The notes: generated from the sequence alone by a model not told the origin. DNA of 64,000 nt from Candidatus Tectimicrobiota bacterium (GCA_026005175.1 BPKO01000001.1:620001-684000); one strand, 5' to 3'. Counted from the stretch's first letter, positions 19,917-29,663 are shown. Program-made: numbers and translations.

Positions 19917-19944
19917 TTGACTTGGGGGCTACGTATGCCATACT
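19917..19944 (+). promoter_or_regulatory. Candidate promoter for the hcr-like operon
   Basis: TTGACT (19917-19922), 16 bases, CATACT (19939-19944) lies about 96 bases before the GTG of the first hydroxylase gene, in a 152-base gap that otherwise holds no gene. Matches are 5/6 and 4/6 to sigma-70 consensus. Confidence 0.5.
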
Positions 19945-20040
19945 GCCCTTGTCGCACGGAAGCGGGACTTGCGAGGAGCGCGGTCTTGGTGTGCAAGGGC
20001 AAGGGGTGAGCCGGCGGGGCCTTCCCAGAGGAAACCAACC

Positions 20041-20529
20041 GTGAAAACAGTGGTGCGGCTGCGCGTCAACGGCGACGAGGTGGAGGTGTGGGTTCCCGTC
20101 CACAAGACCCTGCTAGAAGTGCTGCGCGAAGACCTTCAGCTGACGGGAACCAAGCACGGCTGCGAGCTGGGGGAGTGCGGCACCTGTACCGTGCTCCTCG
20201 ACGGCCAGCCGGTGCTCTCCTGCCTGGTCTTGCCTATTGAGGTGCAGGGGCAGGAGATCGTCACCATCGAAGGCGTGGCTGCCGGCAGCGAACTGCATGC
20301 GCTGCAGGCCGCCTTTGCCGAGTTGGGCGCGGCGCAGTGTGGCTACTGCACCCCGGGCATGATCCTGACCGCCTTGGCGCTGCTGCGCACCAACCCTGCC
20401 CCAACGCGGCAGGAAGTGAAAGAGGCGCTGGCCGGCAACCTCTGCCGCTGTACCGGCTACCTCAAGATCCTCGACGCCGTTGCGCGCGCCGCGGCTTCTC
20501 TGAAGGATGGCTCCTCCTATGGCGGCTGA
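20041..20529 (+). CDS. hcrC: Molybdenum hydroxylase [2Fe-2S] subunit, 4-hydroxybenzoyl-CoA reductase gamma type
   Basis: Iron-sulfur subunit of a xanthine oxidase-family enzyme; it relays electrons between the FAD and molybdenum subunits. 162 aa from GTG 20041. The plant-type ferredoxin cluster is at CELGECGTC plus a later Cys (LSCLV), and the second cluster at CGYCTPGM and CRCTGY. Length equals that of HcrC of Thauera. The 3' end overlaps the large subunit gene. The specific substrate is inferred mainly from the companion HcrB-like subunit. Confidence 0.88.
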   Translation: MKTVVRLRVNGDEVEVWVPVHKTLLEVLREDLQLTGTKHGCELGECGTCTVLLDGQPVLSCLVLPIEVQGQEIVTIEGVAAGSELHALQAAFAELGAAQCGYCTPGMILTALALLRTNPAPTRQEVKEALAGNLCRCTGYLKILDAVARAAASLKDGSSYGG

Positions 20530-22927
20530 CGACTATACCCTGATAGGCCGGCCCATTCCGGCGCGGGTGGATGGCGCCGGCAAAGTAACGGGACTGACGC
20601 GCTACGCCGACGACCTCTTCCCTGCTCGCTTGCTTTATGGCAAGTTGCTGCGCAGCCCCTACCCCCATGCCAGGATTCTCCGCATCGATACCTGCAAAGC
20701 CGCCGCCCTACCTGGCGTCAAGGCGGTGATCACCGGTGCCGACTTGCCCAGGCCATTTAGCATCATGCCGGTAAATCAGGACGAGCACGCCTTGGCCATC
20801 GACAAAGTGCGCTATGTCGGCGAGCCGGTAGCGGCAGTAGCGGCAGTTGATGAGGAAACGGCAGAAGCGGCCCTGCACTTGATTGAGGTCGCGTACGAGC
20901 CGTTGCCGCCGGTGATGTCGATTGAAGAAGCCCTGGCGCAGCCCGACAACCGCATCCACACCTACAACCGCGTCGGCAACGTGCACCGGGTGGTGGCGCT
21001 GGAGTTTGGCGACGTGGAAGCGGGTTTTGCCGAGGCCGATTACATTCGCGAAGATACCTTTTTCTTCCAAGGCAATACCCACTTGCCCATGGAGCAGCAC
21101 GCGGCCGTCGCCCACTGTACTCCGGATGGCCAGATTACCCTGTGGAGCGCCACCCAGACGCCGCACTACGTGCACCGCGCCCTGGCCGCGGTGCTCGATA
21201 TCCCTCCCAGCCGCATTCGCGTTATTGCCACGCCCGTGGGGGGCGGCTTCGGGGGCAAGAGTGACCCCTTCGCGCACGAGTTCTGTGCGGTCAAGCTCTC
21301 CATGCTCACCGGTCGTCCGGTGAAGATCTGCCTCACCCGCGAAGAGGTCTTCTACGCCCACCGGGGCCGCCACCCGGTGCTCATGTGGATCCGCACCGGC
21401 GTCAAGCGCAATGGGGCGATCACCGCCATGCACTTTAAGTCCTTTATCGATGGCGGGGCGTACAGCAGCTACGGGGTGGCCACCACGTACTACACCGGCG
21501 CCCTGCAAACGGTGACGTACCGGGTGCCCAATTACCGCTTCGAAGGGCTGCGGGTGTTTACCAATAAGCCGCCGTGCGGCCCCAAGCGCGGCCACGGGAC
21601 GCCCCAGCCGCGCTACGCCCTGGAAGTGCACCTGGACAAAATCGCCGAGGACCTGGGCTTGGACCCCGTGCAGATTCGCCGCCCGCACCTGGCCAAGCCC
21701 TTTTCCATGACCGTCAACCACCTGCGCATCACCAGCTGCGCCTTGGACGAATGCCTGGACGCGGTGGTGAAGCGCTCAGAGTTCCTCCAGAAACACCGCC
21801 GCTTGCCTTTTGGCAAAGGGGTGGGGCTGGCGTGCAGCGCCTACCTCAGCGGGGCGGGCTTGCCCATTTACTGGAACGAGATGCCCCATTCGGGGGTTAC
21901 CCTCCAGCTCGACCGCAGCGGCAGCGTGTGCGTTTTTTGCGGCGCCGTCGACATCGGCCAGGGCTCTGACTCGGTGCTGGCGTTTACCGTGGCCGAAGAG
22001 CTGGGAATCGACCCGCGTGACGTGCGCCTGGTTACCGCCGATACCGGAATCACCCCAGTGGATCTGGGGAGCTACTCGAGCCGCGTTACGTTCATGGCTG
22101 GCAACGCGGCCATTGTTGCGGCGCGCCAGCTGCGCGAGCGCCTCTTTGCGGCGGTGGCCGAGCACTGGGGCATTCCCGCACGTCACCTGCGGGCGGCGCA
22201 GGGGCGCATTTTTGCCGTCACGGATCCGTCGCGCAGCATGCCGTTTGCCGAAGCCGTGCAGCGCGCTGAAGCGAAGTTCGGTACTCTGAGCGCCTCTGGC
22301 AGCTATACCCCGCCGCCTCTAGCAGGAAAGTACAAAGGGCACGGCGTGGGCCCCTCCCCGGCGTACAGCTACACGGCGGCGGTGGCGCAGGTGGACGTGG
22401 ATCCCGATACCGGTTGGGTGACGGTGGAAAAAGTCTGGATTGCCCATGACATCGGCAAAGCCCTGAACCCCTACCTGGTGGAGGGGCAAATCGAGGGCAG
22501 CGTCTACATGGCCCTGGGCGAGGTGCTGATGGAGGAGCAAGTCTTCCGCCGCGGCGTACACAAGTTTCCCTCCATGCTCGAGTACAAAAGCCCCACCTTT
22601 CTCGAGATGCCGGAGGTCGAGACGATTCTCATCGAAAGCCTTGACCCCGAAGGCCCTTACGGCGCCAAAGAGGCAGGGCAGGGGCCGCTGCTGCCGGTCA
22701 TCCCGGCGGTGGCCAACGCCGTTTACGATGCCATCGGGGTGCGCCTCGACGAGATCCCCATCACCCCGGAGAAAGTGCTCAAGGGGCTAGAGCTGCGCGC
22801 CAAGGGGCAAGTGGCCCGCCTTGGCCCGCGGGGCATTCCCGCCTTTGCCTTTCCGCCACCGCGCTGCGTAGAGGTCCCGGAGGAATGGCTGGTTCACCTG
22901 CCTGATGCCAAGACGCGACGCCCATGA
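20519..22927 (+). CDS. hcrA: Molybdenum hydroxylase large subunit, 4-hydroxybenzoyl-CoA reductase alpha type
   Basis: Catalytic subunit binding the molybdopterin cofactor, 802 aa from ATG 20519 (AAGGA 11 bases upstream; ATG 20507 is also possible). Landmarks: GRPIPARVDGAGKVTG at the start, the cofactor loop PVGGGFGGKSDPFAHE, the segment NKPPCGPKRGHGTPQPRYA, GQGSDSVLAFTVAEELG, and the C-terminal YGAKEAGQGPLLPVIPA, where Glu of GAKEAG is the expected active-site base. These last segments match HcrA more closely than xanthine or CO dehydrogenase from memory. In 4-hydroxybenzoyl-CoA reductase the reaction is reductive removal of the para hydroxyl. Confidence 0.85.
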   Translation: MAADDYTLIGRPIPARVDGAGKVTGLTRYADDLFPARLLYGKLLRSPYPHARILRIDTCKAAALPGVKAVITGADLPRPFSIMPVNQDEHALAIDKVRYVGEPVAAVAAVDEETAEAALHLIEVAYEPLPPVMSIEEALAQPDNRIHTYNRVGNVHRVVALEFGDVEAGFAEADYIREDTFFFQGNTHLPMEQHAAVAHCTPDGQITLWSATQTPHYVHRALAAVLDIPPSRIRVIATPVGGGFGGKSDPFAHEFCAVKLSMLTGRPVKICLTREEVFYAHRGRHPVLMWIRTGVKRNGAITAMHFKSFIDGGAYSSYGVATTYYTGALQTVTYRVPNYRFEGLRVFTNKPPCGPKRGHGTPQPRYALEVHLDKIAEDLGLDPVQIRRPHLAKPFSMTVNHLRITSCALDECLDAVVKRSEFLQKHRRLPFGKGVGLACSAYLSGAGLPIYWNEMPHSGVTLQLDRSGSVCVFCGAVDIGQGSDSVLAFTVAEELGIDPRDVRLVTADTGITPVDLGSYSSRVTFMAGNAAIVAARQLRERLFAAVAEHWGIPARHLRAAQGRIFAVTDPSRSMPFAEAVQRAEAKFGTLSASGSYTPPPLAGKYKGHGVGPSPAYSYTAAVAQVDVDPDTGWVTVEKVWIAHDIGKALNPYLVEGQIEGSVYMALGEVLMEEQVFRRGVHKFPSMLEYKSPTFLEMPEVETILIESLDPEGPYGAKEAGQGPLLPVIPAVANAVYDAIGVRLDEIPITPEKVLKGLELRAKGQVARLGPRGIPAFAFPPPRCVEVPEEWLVHLPDAKTRRP

Positions 22928-22937
22928 GGAGAGAGCG

Positions 22938-23945
22938 ATGCTCCGCCTGCCGCCGTTTACGTACCTGCAGCCGCGTACCCTGGGCGAAGCCGTGCGCCTG
23001 CTTGCCGAGCAGCCTCCGGGAGAAGCGATGGCGGTAGCCGGCGGCACGGACCTTTACCCCAACATGAAGCGGCGCCAGTTCGAGCCCAAGTACCTCGTCG
23101 GGCTGCGCCGGCTGCCAGAGCTCCGTTTCCTGCACGGCGATGCGCGACAGGGACTGACCATCGGTGCCGGCATGACGCTCACGGAAGTGAGCACGCACCC
23201 GCAAGTGCGCCAGGGCTATCCGGCGCTGGCCACCGCCGCCGGCCTTGTCTCCACGCCGCAGCTGCGCAACATGGGAACCATTGGCGGCAACCTCTGCCTC
23301 GATACGCGGTGCAACTACTATAACCAGACGTACTGGTGGCGCCAGGCCATTGGCTTTTGCCTGAAAAAAGACGGCGACACCTGCTGGGTGGCCCCTGGCA
23401 GCCGCCGCTGCTGGGCGGTGGCCTCCTCCGATACGGCGCCGGTGTTGCTGGCCCTGCAGGCACAGGTGACTTTGCTCGGCCCGCAGGGCGAGCGCACCCT
23501 GCCGCTGGCCGCCCTCTACCGTGACGACGGCATCGCTTACCTGAACAAGGGCCATGCCGAAATCCTCACCCGCATCACCGTTCCCCCGGCCGAGGGCCTG
23601 CGTATGGCTTACGTCAAGCTGCGGCGGCGAGGTGCTTTTGACTTTCCCGTCCTTGGTGTTGCTGTGGCCTTGCGCCTGGCCGATGACGGCACCTGCACGG
23701 AGGCACGTCTTGCCTTGGGCGCGGTGGCTTCAGCCCCGCTGTTGGCGACCGAGGCCGCTGCCCTGCTGCAGGGCAACCGCCTCACCCCAGAAGTCATCGA
23801 GGCAGCGGCCGCGGCCGCTTTTCGCCCAGCGCGGCCCCTGGACAACACCGACCTGACGCTGGCGTACCGCAAGAAAATGGTGCGCGTGCACGTGGCACGT
23901 ACCCTGTACCAGCTGGCGGGGCTGGCGGCGCCTGCCGCCTTGTAG
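22938..23945 (+). CDS. hcrB: FAD/[4Fe-4S] subunit, 4-hydroxybenzoyl-CoA reductase beta type
   Basis: 335 aa from ATG 22938 (GAGGAGAGAGCG upstream). FAD-binding segments are present (AVAGGTDLYPNMK and TIGGNLC). The decisive feature is an insertion absent from xanthine dehydrogenase and CO dehydrogenase: Cys125, Cys141, Cys149 and Cys158 with spacing 16-8-9, in CLDTRCNYYNQTYWWRQA and the following residues. This spacing equals that of the extra [4Fe-4S] cluster of Thauera HcrB (Cys122/138/146/155). The cluster is the signature that lets the enzyme run as a reductase with ferredoxin. Order here is gamma-alpha-beta. Confidence 0.9.
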   Translation: MLRLPPFTYLQPRTLGEAVRLLAEQPPGEAMAVAGGTDLYPNMKRRQFEPKYLVGLRRLPELRFLHGDARQGLTIGAGMTLTEVSTHPQVRQGYPALATAAGLVSTPQLRNMGTIGGNLCLDTRCNYYNQTYWWRQAIGFCLKKDGDTCWVAPGSRRCWAVASSDTAPVLLALQAQVTLLGPQGERTLPLAALYRDDGIAYLNKGHAEILTRITVPPAEGLRMAYVKLRRRGAFDFPVLGVAVALRLADDGTCTEARLALGAVASAPLLATEAAALLQGNRLTPEVIEAAAAAAFRPARPLDNTDLTLAYRKKMVRVHVARTLYQLAGLAAPAAL

Positions 23946-23990
23946 GACCGGGACGCCCAGCAGCGAACGGGTCAAGAAGGGCGGTGCAGG

Positions 23991-24866
23991 GTGGCCATCA
24001 GAGTCTTGATCGTCGACGACGAACCGACCATCTGCCGCCTCCTGGCGGAAATGCTCAAGCAGTTCGAGGGATATCAGGTGATGACCGAGGCCGACGGCCG
24101 CCGCGTGCTGCCCTTGCTGCAGCAGGAGGCCTTTGACGTGGTGCTGCTCGACTTGATAATGCCCAACCCCGACGGGATGACGCTACTGCGGGAAGTCAAA
24201 AAGCGCCATCCCGAGCTCCCGGTGATCGTCGTTACGGGTTACGGCAGCATCGAAACTGCCGTTGCCGCTATGCAGGCGGGAGCGGCCGACTTTATGACCA
24301 AGCCGGTGCAGGCCTCAGTGCTCGACATTCGCATCAAAAAAGCCCTCGAGCACGTACATGCTTGGCGCTTGGCTCACACCGATGGCCTCACTGGTCTTTT
24401 CAACCGCCGCGCCTTGCAAGAGCGGCTGCAGCAGGAAGTGGAGCGGGCCAATCGCTACCGTCGGCCTTTGTCGCTGGTGATGATCGACATCGACTTTTTT
24501 AAGCACTACAACGATACCCACGGGCACCTGCAAGGCGACACCGTCCTGGTGGAGGTCGCCCTGCTGCTGCGGCAGCGCAGTCGGGCTGCAGATTTCGTCG
24601 CCCGCTACGGTGGGGAAGAGTTCGCGATTATCCTGCCCGAGACCGCTTGCCCCAACGCGGTACGCTTTGGCGAGCGGCTGCGGGCGGCGGTGGCGCGCCG
24701 CCGCTTTCCCGGAGAAGACTGCCTACCAGGGGGGAGGCTAACCATCAGCGTGGGGGTGGCCAGCCACCGCCCGCTTGGCACCCGGGAAGCCTTGTTGCAA
24801 GCCGCCGACGCAGCCCTGTACCAGGCCAAACGCCAGGGACGCAACCGGGTCTGCCTGGCTCCCTGA
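23991..24866 (+). CDS. Response regulator with diguanylate cyclase (REC-GGDEF)
   Basis: 291 aa from GTG 23991. The receiver domain (1-120) has acidic residues DDE at 9-11, phospho-acceptor Asp54 (VVLLDLIMP), Thr82 and Lys104 (TKP). The GGDEF domain (about 125-288) has an intact active site GGEEF (207-211) and an inhibitory I-site RAAD (198-201) five residues before it. So it should make cyclic di-GMP when phosphorylated and be feedback-inhibited. No histidine kinase is adjacent. It follows hcrB by 45 bases and may be co-transcribed. Confidence 0.93.
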   Translation: MAIRVLIVDDEPTICRLLAEMLKQFEGYQVMTEADGRRVLPLLQQEAFDVVLLDLIMPNPDGMTLLREVKKRHPELPVIVVTGYGSIETAVAAMQAGAADFMTKPVQASVLDIRIKKALEHVHAWRLAHTDGLTGLFNRRALQERLQQEVERANRYRRPLSLVMIDIDFFKHYNDTHGHLQGDTVLVEVALLLRQRSRAADFVARYGGEEFAIILPETACPNAVRFGERLRAAVARRRFPGEDCLPGGRLTISVGVASHRPLGTREALLQAADAALYQAKRQGRNRVCLAP

Positions 24867-24868
24867 GT

Positions 24869-24897
24869 TTGTGTTGTGGCTGCGGCTCTGGCACAAT
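24869..24897 (+). promoter_or_regulatory. Candidate promoter for the UGSC gene pair
   Basis: TTGTGT (24869-24874), 17 bases, CACAAT (24892-24897) sits 33 bases before the ATG at 24931 and just after the preceding stop. The -10-like box ACAAT recurs before mlaE and katG. Confidence 0.4.
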
Positions 24898-24930
24898 CGC
24901 TCTATCGATACTTGCCAAGAGGAGGGGGGC

Positions 24931-25974
24931 ATGCCATCTGCCGCGTTGCAGTCGACCCGCTACGAAGTCAGCGATACGGTTGAAGCTATCGAGTTTTACT
25001 ATGCCAAGGGGTGGACCGATGGGCTGCCGGTGGTGCCACCCACCGAACACCGCGTGCGGGCGATGCTCGACGCTGCGGGACTGGAGCCTGGCGAGGAGAT
25101 CACCTTTATCGAACACCGCCAGGTGTCGGTGACAGCCGAAAAAGTGGCCATTAACGCCGTAATGGCCGGCTGCAAGCCAGAGTATATGCCGGTGGTGGTT
25201 GCTGCGGTGGCGGCGCTTGGCGACCCGCGCTGGAGCTACCACGGGCCGGCCACCAGCACCGGCGGCGCGGCGGTCTTCATGCTCGTCAACGGGCCGATTG
25301 CCCGCGAACTGGGCCTCAACTGCGGCGACAACCTGTTTGGCCCGGGCTGGCGCCCCAACGCCACCATTGGCCGAGCGGTGCGCCTGGTGATGCGCAACGT
25401 CATCGGCACCCTGCCCGGCCGCCTTGACCGCAGCACCCTGGGACATCCTGGCAAGTACACGTTTTGCGTTGCCGAAAACGAGGAAGAAAGCCCGTGGCCG
25501 CCGGTGCACGTGGAGCGCGGCTTTCGTCCCGAGCAGAGTGCGGTCACCGTCTTTGCCGCCCTGGCGCCGCAGCAGTTCTACAACCAGCTGAGCAACACGG
25601 CCGCGGGCATCCTGACCACCGCCTGTGCCCACATGCGCATTTCCGCTGGCGTGGGCGCCCAACCCCAGTACGTGCTGGTCATTGCTGGCGAGCACATGCA
25701 GGTGATGGCCAAAGAGGGATGGACCAAGGAAGACATCCGGCAGTTTTGCTATGCCCATACTCAAACGTCGCTGGCAGAACTCAAGCGCATTCACGTCCTG
25801 CCCGGTCCCATCCGCCCGGAAGACGAAACCACCCTCCAGCCCCTGGTGCCGACGCCGGACGACTTCATCGTCGTGGCCGCCGGCAGCCGGGCAGGGGCCT
25901 TTTCGGCCTTTATTCCAGGGTGGGGGAGCAAGCGGATTTCGGAAAGCGTGACGCGGGAAATCCGCCGCCCCTAG
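24931..25974 (+). CDS. Conserved protein of unknown function paired with the UGSC selenoprotein
   Basis: 347 aa from ATG 24931 after a strong GAGGAGGGGGG site. I do not recognise a characterised family. Visible features: no signal peptide, no membrane span, an N-terminal segment EFYYAKGWTDGLPVVPPTEHRV, several Gly/Pro-rich loops (GPGWRPNATIGRAVRLVMRN, YHGPATSTGGAAVFMLVNGP), and scattered Cys residues in LNCGDNLFG, TTACAHMR and QFCYAHT. The gene ends 29 bases before the UGSC start, so the two are likely one operon, and a shared reaction or complex is the natural guess. A soluble redox or ligase-type enzyme is possible but not shown. Confidence 0.6.
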   Translation: MPSAALQSTRYEVSDTVEAIEFYYAKGWTDGLPVVPPTEHRVRAMLDAAGLEPGEEITFIEHRQVSVTAEKVAINAVMAGCKPEYMPVVVAAVAALGDPRWSYHGPATSTGGAAVFMLVNGPIARELGLNCGDNLFGPGWRPNATIGRAVRLVMRNVIGTLPGRLDRSTLGHPGKYTFCVAENEEESPWPPVHVERGFRPEQSAVTVFAALAPQQFYNQLSNTAAGILTTACAHMRISAGVGAQPQYVLVIAGEHMQVMAKEGWTKEDIRQFCYAHTQTSLAELKRIHVLPGPIRPEDETTLQPLVPTPDDFIVVAAGSRAGAFSAFIPGWGSKRISESVTREIRRP

Positions 25975-26003
25975 CGAGGGTATTCAGCAGAGGAGAGCGC
26001 CTG

Positions 26004-26540
26004 ATGGCCAAATTGCAGGTCTTTGACCCCACCACCGAAGTCAAGGAACGGCCGCTGGTGTTTGCCCCACGGCCCGACTCGCTGCGCAACGCGCGCATCG
26101 GCCTGGTAGAAAACACCAAGTTCAACTCCGACAAGCTGCTCTTGAAGATCGCCGCTATCCTCGAGCAGGAGTACGGCGCCCGCGGGCACGTCTTGCGCCG
26201 CAAGCGCAACGCCAGCGTGCCGGTGGATGCCGAGACCCTCCAGGAGCTCAAAGCCACCTGCGACGTGGTCATTGCCGGCATCGGCGATTGAGGTTCGTGC
26301 AGCTCGGGCAGTGTGCTCGACGGCATTCTTTTTGAACAGCACGGCGTTCCGGCTGCGGCGATCGTCACCGATGTGTTCGTCGAAACGGGACGAGCCATGG
26401 CCCAGACATGGGGCGTGCCGCAGTACCAATTCCTCAGCATGCCGCATCCCATTGCCAACCTTACGGAAGCCGAGCTCGACCAGCGGGCACGTGACATTGC
26501 GCCTCGTGTGGTCCAGCTCTTGCTCGAAGGACAGGCCTAG
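26004..26540 (+). CDS. UGSC-family selenoprotein with in-frame UGA (Sec96)
   Basis: 178 aa from ATG 26004 (GAGGAGAGCG upstream). Codon 96 is TGA (26289-26291), in the same frame as both flanks, and gives GIGD-U-GSC-SSGS. This is the U/C-G-S-C motif of the UGSC family, which occurs in selenocysteine and cysteine forms. The N-terminal part has ARIGLVENTKFNSDKLL, and the C-terminal part FEQHGVPAAAIVTDVF and QFLSMPHPIANLT. Function is unknown; U96 and Cys99 form a C-x-x-C-like redox pair. Reading through as Sec needs SelB, tRNA-Sec and a SECIS just after the UGA; none of the sel genes is in this window. A nonsense-mutated gene is the weaker alternative. Confidence 0.82.
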
Positions 26541-26546
26541 CTACCC

Positions 26547-26580
26547 GGTCCGTGGCCGTGCCGAGGCAGGGCCACGGACC
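26547..26580 (+). repeat. Perfect 11-bp inverted repeat downstream of the UGSC gene
   Basis: GGTCCGTGGCC (26547-26557) and GGCCACGGACC (26570-26580) enclose a 12-base loop. A smaller hairpin CCTGCC/GGCAGG follows at 26592-26605. Neither has a T-run, so intrinsic termination is uncertain; mRNA stabilisation or Rho-assisted ending is possible. Confidence 0.6.
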
Positions 26581-26621
26581 ACTGCCCTGGCCCTGCCCCG
26601 GCAGGAAAGGAGGCGGCACCG

Positions 26622-26948
26622 ATGAGCTGCGTGTTCTGTCGCATCGTGGCCAAGAGCCAACCGGCCGACATCCTGCACGAGGACGACGACCTCATTGTCT
26701 TCAAAGACATCAACCCCAGGGCACCGGTACACGTGCTCCTGGTGCCCAAGGCGCACCTGGCCACCTTGAACGAAGTCGACGCGTCGCACTTGCCCTTGCT
26801 AGGGAAACTGCTGCTCACTGCCAAGCAGCTGGCCGCGCAGTGGGGCCTTGCCGACAAAGGCTATCGCCTGGTGATGAACGTGGGCCGCGGCGGCGGCCAG
26901 GTGATAGACCACCTGCACCTGCACTTTCTGGGCGGCTGGCAACGGTAA
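26622..26948 (+). CDS. HIT (histidine triad) family protein, HinT-like
   Basis: Small purine nucleoside phosphoramidase-type hydrolase, 108 aa from ATG 26622 with AAAGGAGGC upstream. It has the N-terminal CVFCRIVAK (possible zinc cysteines), the KDINPRAPVHVLLVPKAH segment, and the triad HLHLHFLGG near the C-terminus. Full length for HinT. It converges on amt with only eight bases between stops. Confidence 0.94.
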   Translation: MSCVFCRIVAKSQPADILHEDDDLIVFKDINPRAPVHVLLVPKAHLATLNEVDASHLPLLGKLLLTAKQLAAQWGLADKGYRLVMNVGRGGGQVIDHLHLHFLGGWQR

Positions 26949-26956
26949 AGCCCCTC

Positions 26957-28285
26957 TCACATGGTATAGCCCGCCTCGTTGTGCTGGCTCAGGTCGAGTC
27001 CCATCTGCTCTTCTTCGTCCGAGACGCGCAAGCCCATGGTGGTATCGAGGATCTTCAAGATGATCCACGTGCCTGCCCCCGCGTACACCCAGGTGGCCAG
27101 AATGGACAGGATCTGGGCACCCAGCAAGGCCGCGTTCCCGGCAAAGAGGCCATCAGCGCCGCCGGCGTTGATTGCTGTAGAGGCAAATAGGCCGGTGGCC
27201 AAGGCGCCCCAGGTGCCTCCGACGCCGTGGACGCCAACCACGTCCAGCGAGTCGTCGTAGCCAAAGCGCAGTTTCATGATCACCCCAAAGTAGCACAGCA
27301 CGCCGGCCACCGCCCCGATGAGGATGGCCGCCAGGGGGCTGACAAAGCCGGCGGCGGGGGTAATCGCTACCAAGCCGGCCACCGCGCCCGTCGCTGCGCC
27401 GAGCATGGTGGGGCGCCCGCCGCGCGACCACTCCACAAAGACCCAGGCCAGTGCAGCGGCTGCCGCGGCCGTGTTGGTAGTGACAAACGCCACGGCGGCA
27501 ATGCCGTTGGCGGCAAGCGCACTGCCGGCATTGAAACCAAACCACCCCACCCACAACAAGGCCGCGCCGGTGACCGCAAGCGGCAGGTTGTGCGGCGCCA
27601 TGTACTCGGTGGGAAAGCCGCGGCGCTTGCCGATGACGATGGCACACACCAGCGCCGAGACGCCCGAGCTGATGTGCACTACTGTGCCCCCGGCAAAGTC
27701 CAAAGCGCCAAGCTTGCCAATCCACCCCCCGCCCCACACCCAGTGGGCCAGCGGGTCGTAGATAAACGTGGCCCACAGCAGGCCGAAAACGAGAAAAGTC
27801 TTGAACTTCATGCGCTCAGCGAAGGCGCCGGTGATCAGCGCCGGGGTGATGGCCGCAAACATACCCTGAAAAGTCATGAAGGCCAGGTGGGGAATGGTTT
27901 CCGCGTATGGTCCTGGCTCTGGCCCCACCCCCACCAGCCCCAGGTAGCGCAGGCTGCCGAACAAGCCGGCCACGTCGGGTCCAAAGGCCAAGCTGTACCC
28001 CCACAGTACCCACTGCACGCTGACCATCGCCAAGAGCATGAACGACTGCATCAGGGTGCCCAGAACGTTCTTGCGCCGCACCAGGCCCCCGTAAAACAAG
28101 GCCAGCCCGGGGGCGGTCATCATCAGCACCAGCGCTGCAGCCACCAAGACCCAGGCCGTGTCGCCGGCATTGATGGCCGTTGCCTCCTGCGCCCACCCCC
28201 CGCCTGGCCACAGCCACGCCGCTCCCCCTAACACGCCGCCCATGATTGCCGCGCGTCGTGTGCGTTGCTCTGCCGCCTCGTGCAT
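26957..28285 (-). CDS. amt: Ammonium transporter Amt
   Basis: Trimeric ammonium channel of the inner membrane, 442 aa from ATG 28285 (GGGGAGAGAG upstream). A cleavable signal peptide (AIMGGVLGGAAWLWPGGGWA) is followed by eleven predicted helices. The twin pore histidines lie in GGTVVHISSG and VVGVHGVGGTWGA, and the Phe gate region in FMTFQGMFAAITPALI. Usually paired with the PII gene glnK; none is adjacent here. A frameshift-free frame. Confidence 0.94.
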   Translation of the reverse strand: MHEAAEQRTRRAAIMGGVLGGAAWLWPGGGWAQEATAINAGDTAWVLVAAALVLMMTAPGLALFYGGLVRRKNVLGTLMQSFMLLAMVSVQWVLWGYSLAFGPDVAGLFGSLRYLGLVGVGPEPGPYAETIPHLAFMTFQGMFAAITPALITGAFAERMKFKTFLVFGLLWATFIYDPLAHWVWGGGWIGKLGALDFAGGTVVHISSGVSALVCAIVIGKRRGFPTEYMAPHNLPLAVTGAALLWVGWFGFNAGSALAANGIAAVAFVTTNTAAAAAALAWVFVEWSRGGRPTMLGAATGAVAGLVAITPAAGFVSPLAAILIGAVAGVLCYFGVIMKLRFGYDDSLDVVGVHGVGGTWGALATGLFASTAINAGGADGLFAGNAALLGAQILSILATWVYAGAGTWIILKILDTTMGLRVSDEEEQMGLDLSQHNEAGYTM

Positions 28286-28399
28286 GGACTCTCTCCCCTC
28301 GCACCAGGAACCCCTCAACCCTCACGAGGCGTCAGGAGTACCATGCCCCTTGGCGGCTGTCAAGCAATTCAACAAGACGATGGCGTGGACAAGAAGGCA

Positions 28400-28436
28400 G
28401 GGCGCGCGGCACCTCGGTGCAGGGTGCCGCGCGCCC
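28400..28436 (-). terminator. Terminator hairpin for metK
   Basis: A perfect 14-bp inverted repeat (GGGCGCGCGGCACC at 28400-28413, GGTGCCGCGCGCCC at 28423-28436) with a nine-base loop lies 25 bases past the metK stop. On the minus strand the stem is followed by CTGCCTTCTTGTCC, a pyrimidine-rich but imperfect U-tract. Confidence 0.75.
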
Positions 28437-28460
28437 CACTGTAGGGGAAAGCACGAGGGA

Positions 28461-29663
<1,203 letters not shown>

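Noticed and set aside
26289-26291. UGSC gene as a pseudogene split by a stop codon
   Set aside because: Both halves are in the same frame, the stop is the selenocysteine codon, and it lies at the conserved U of the motif.
26292-26345. SECIS hairpin immediately after the UGA
   Set aside because: I tried several pairings by eye and found no convincing stem with an apical G/U bulge, so I do not annotate one; a folding program is needed.
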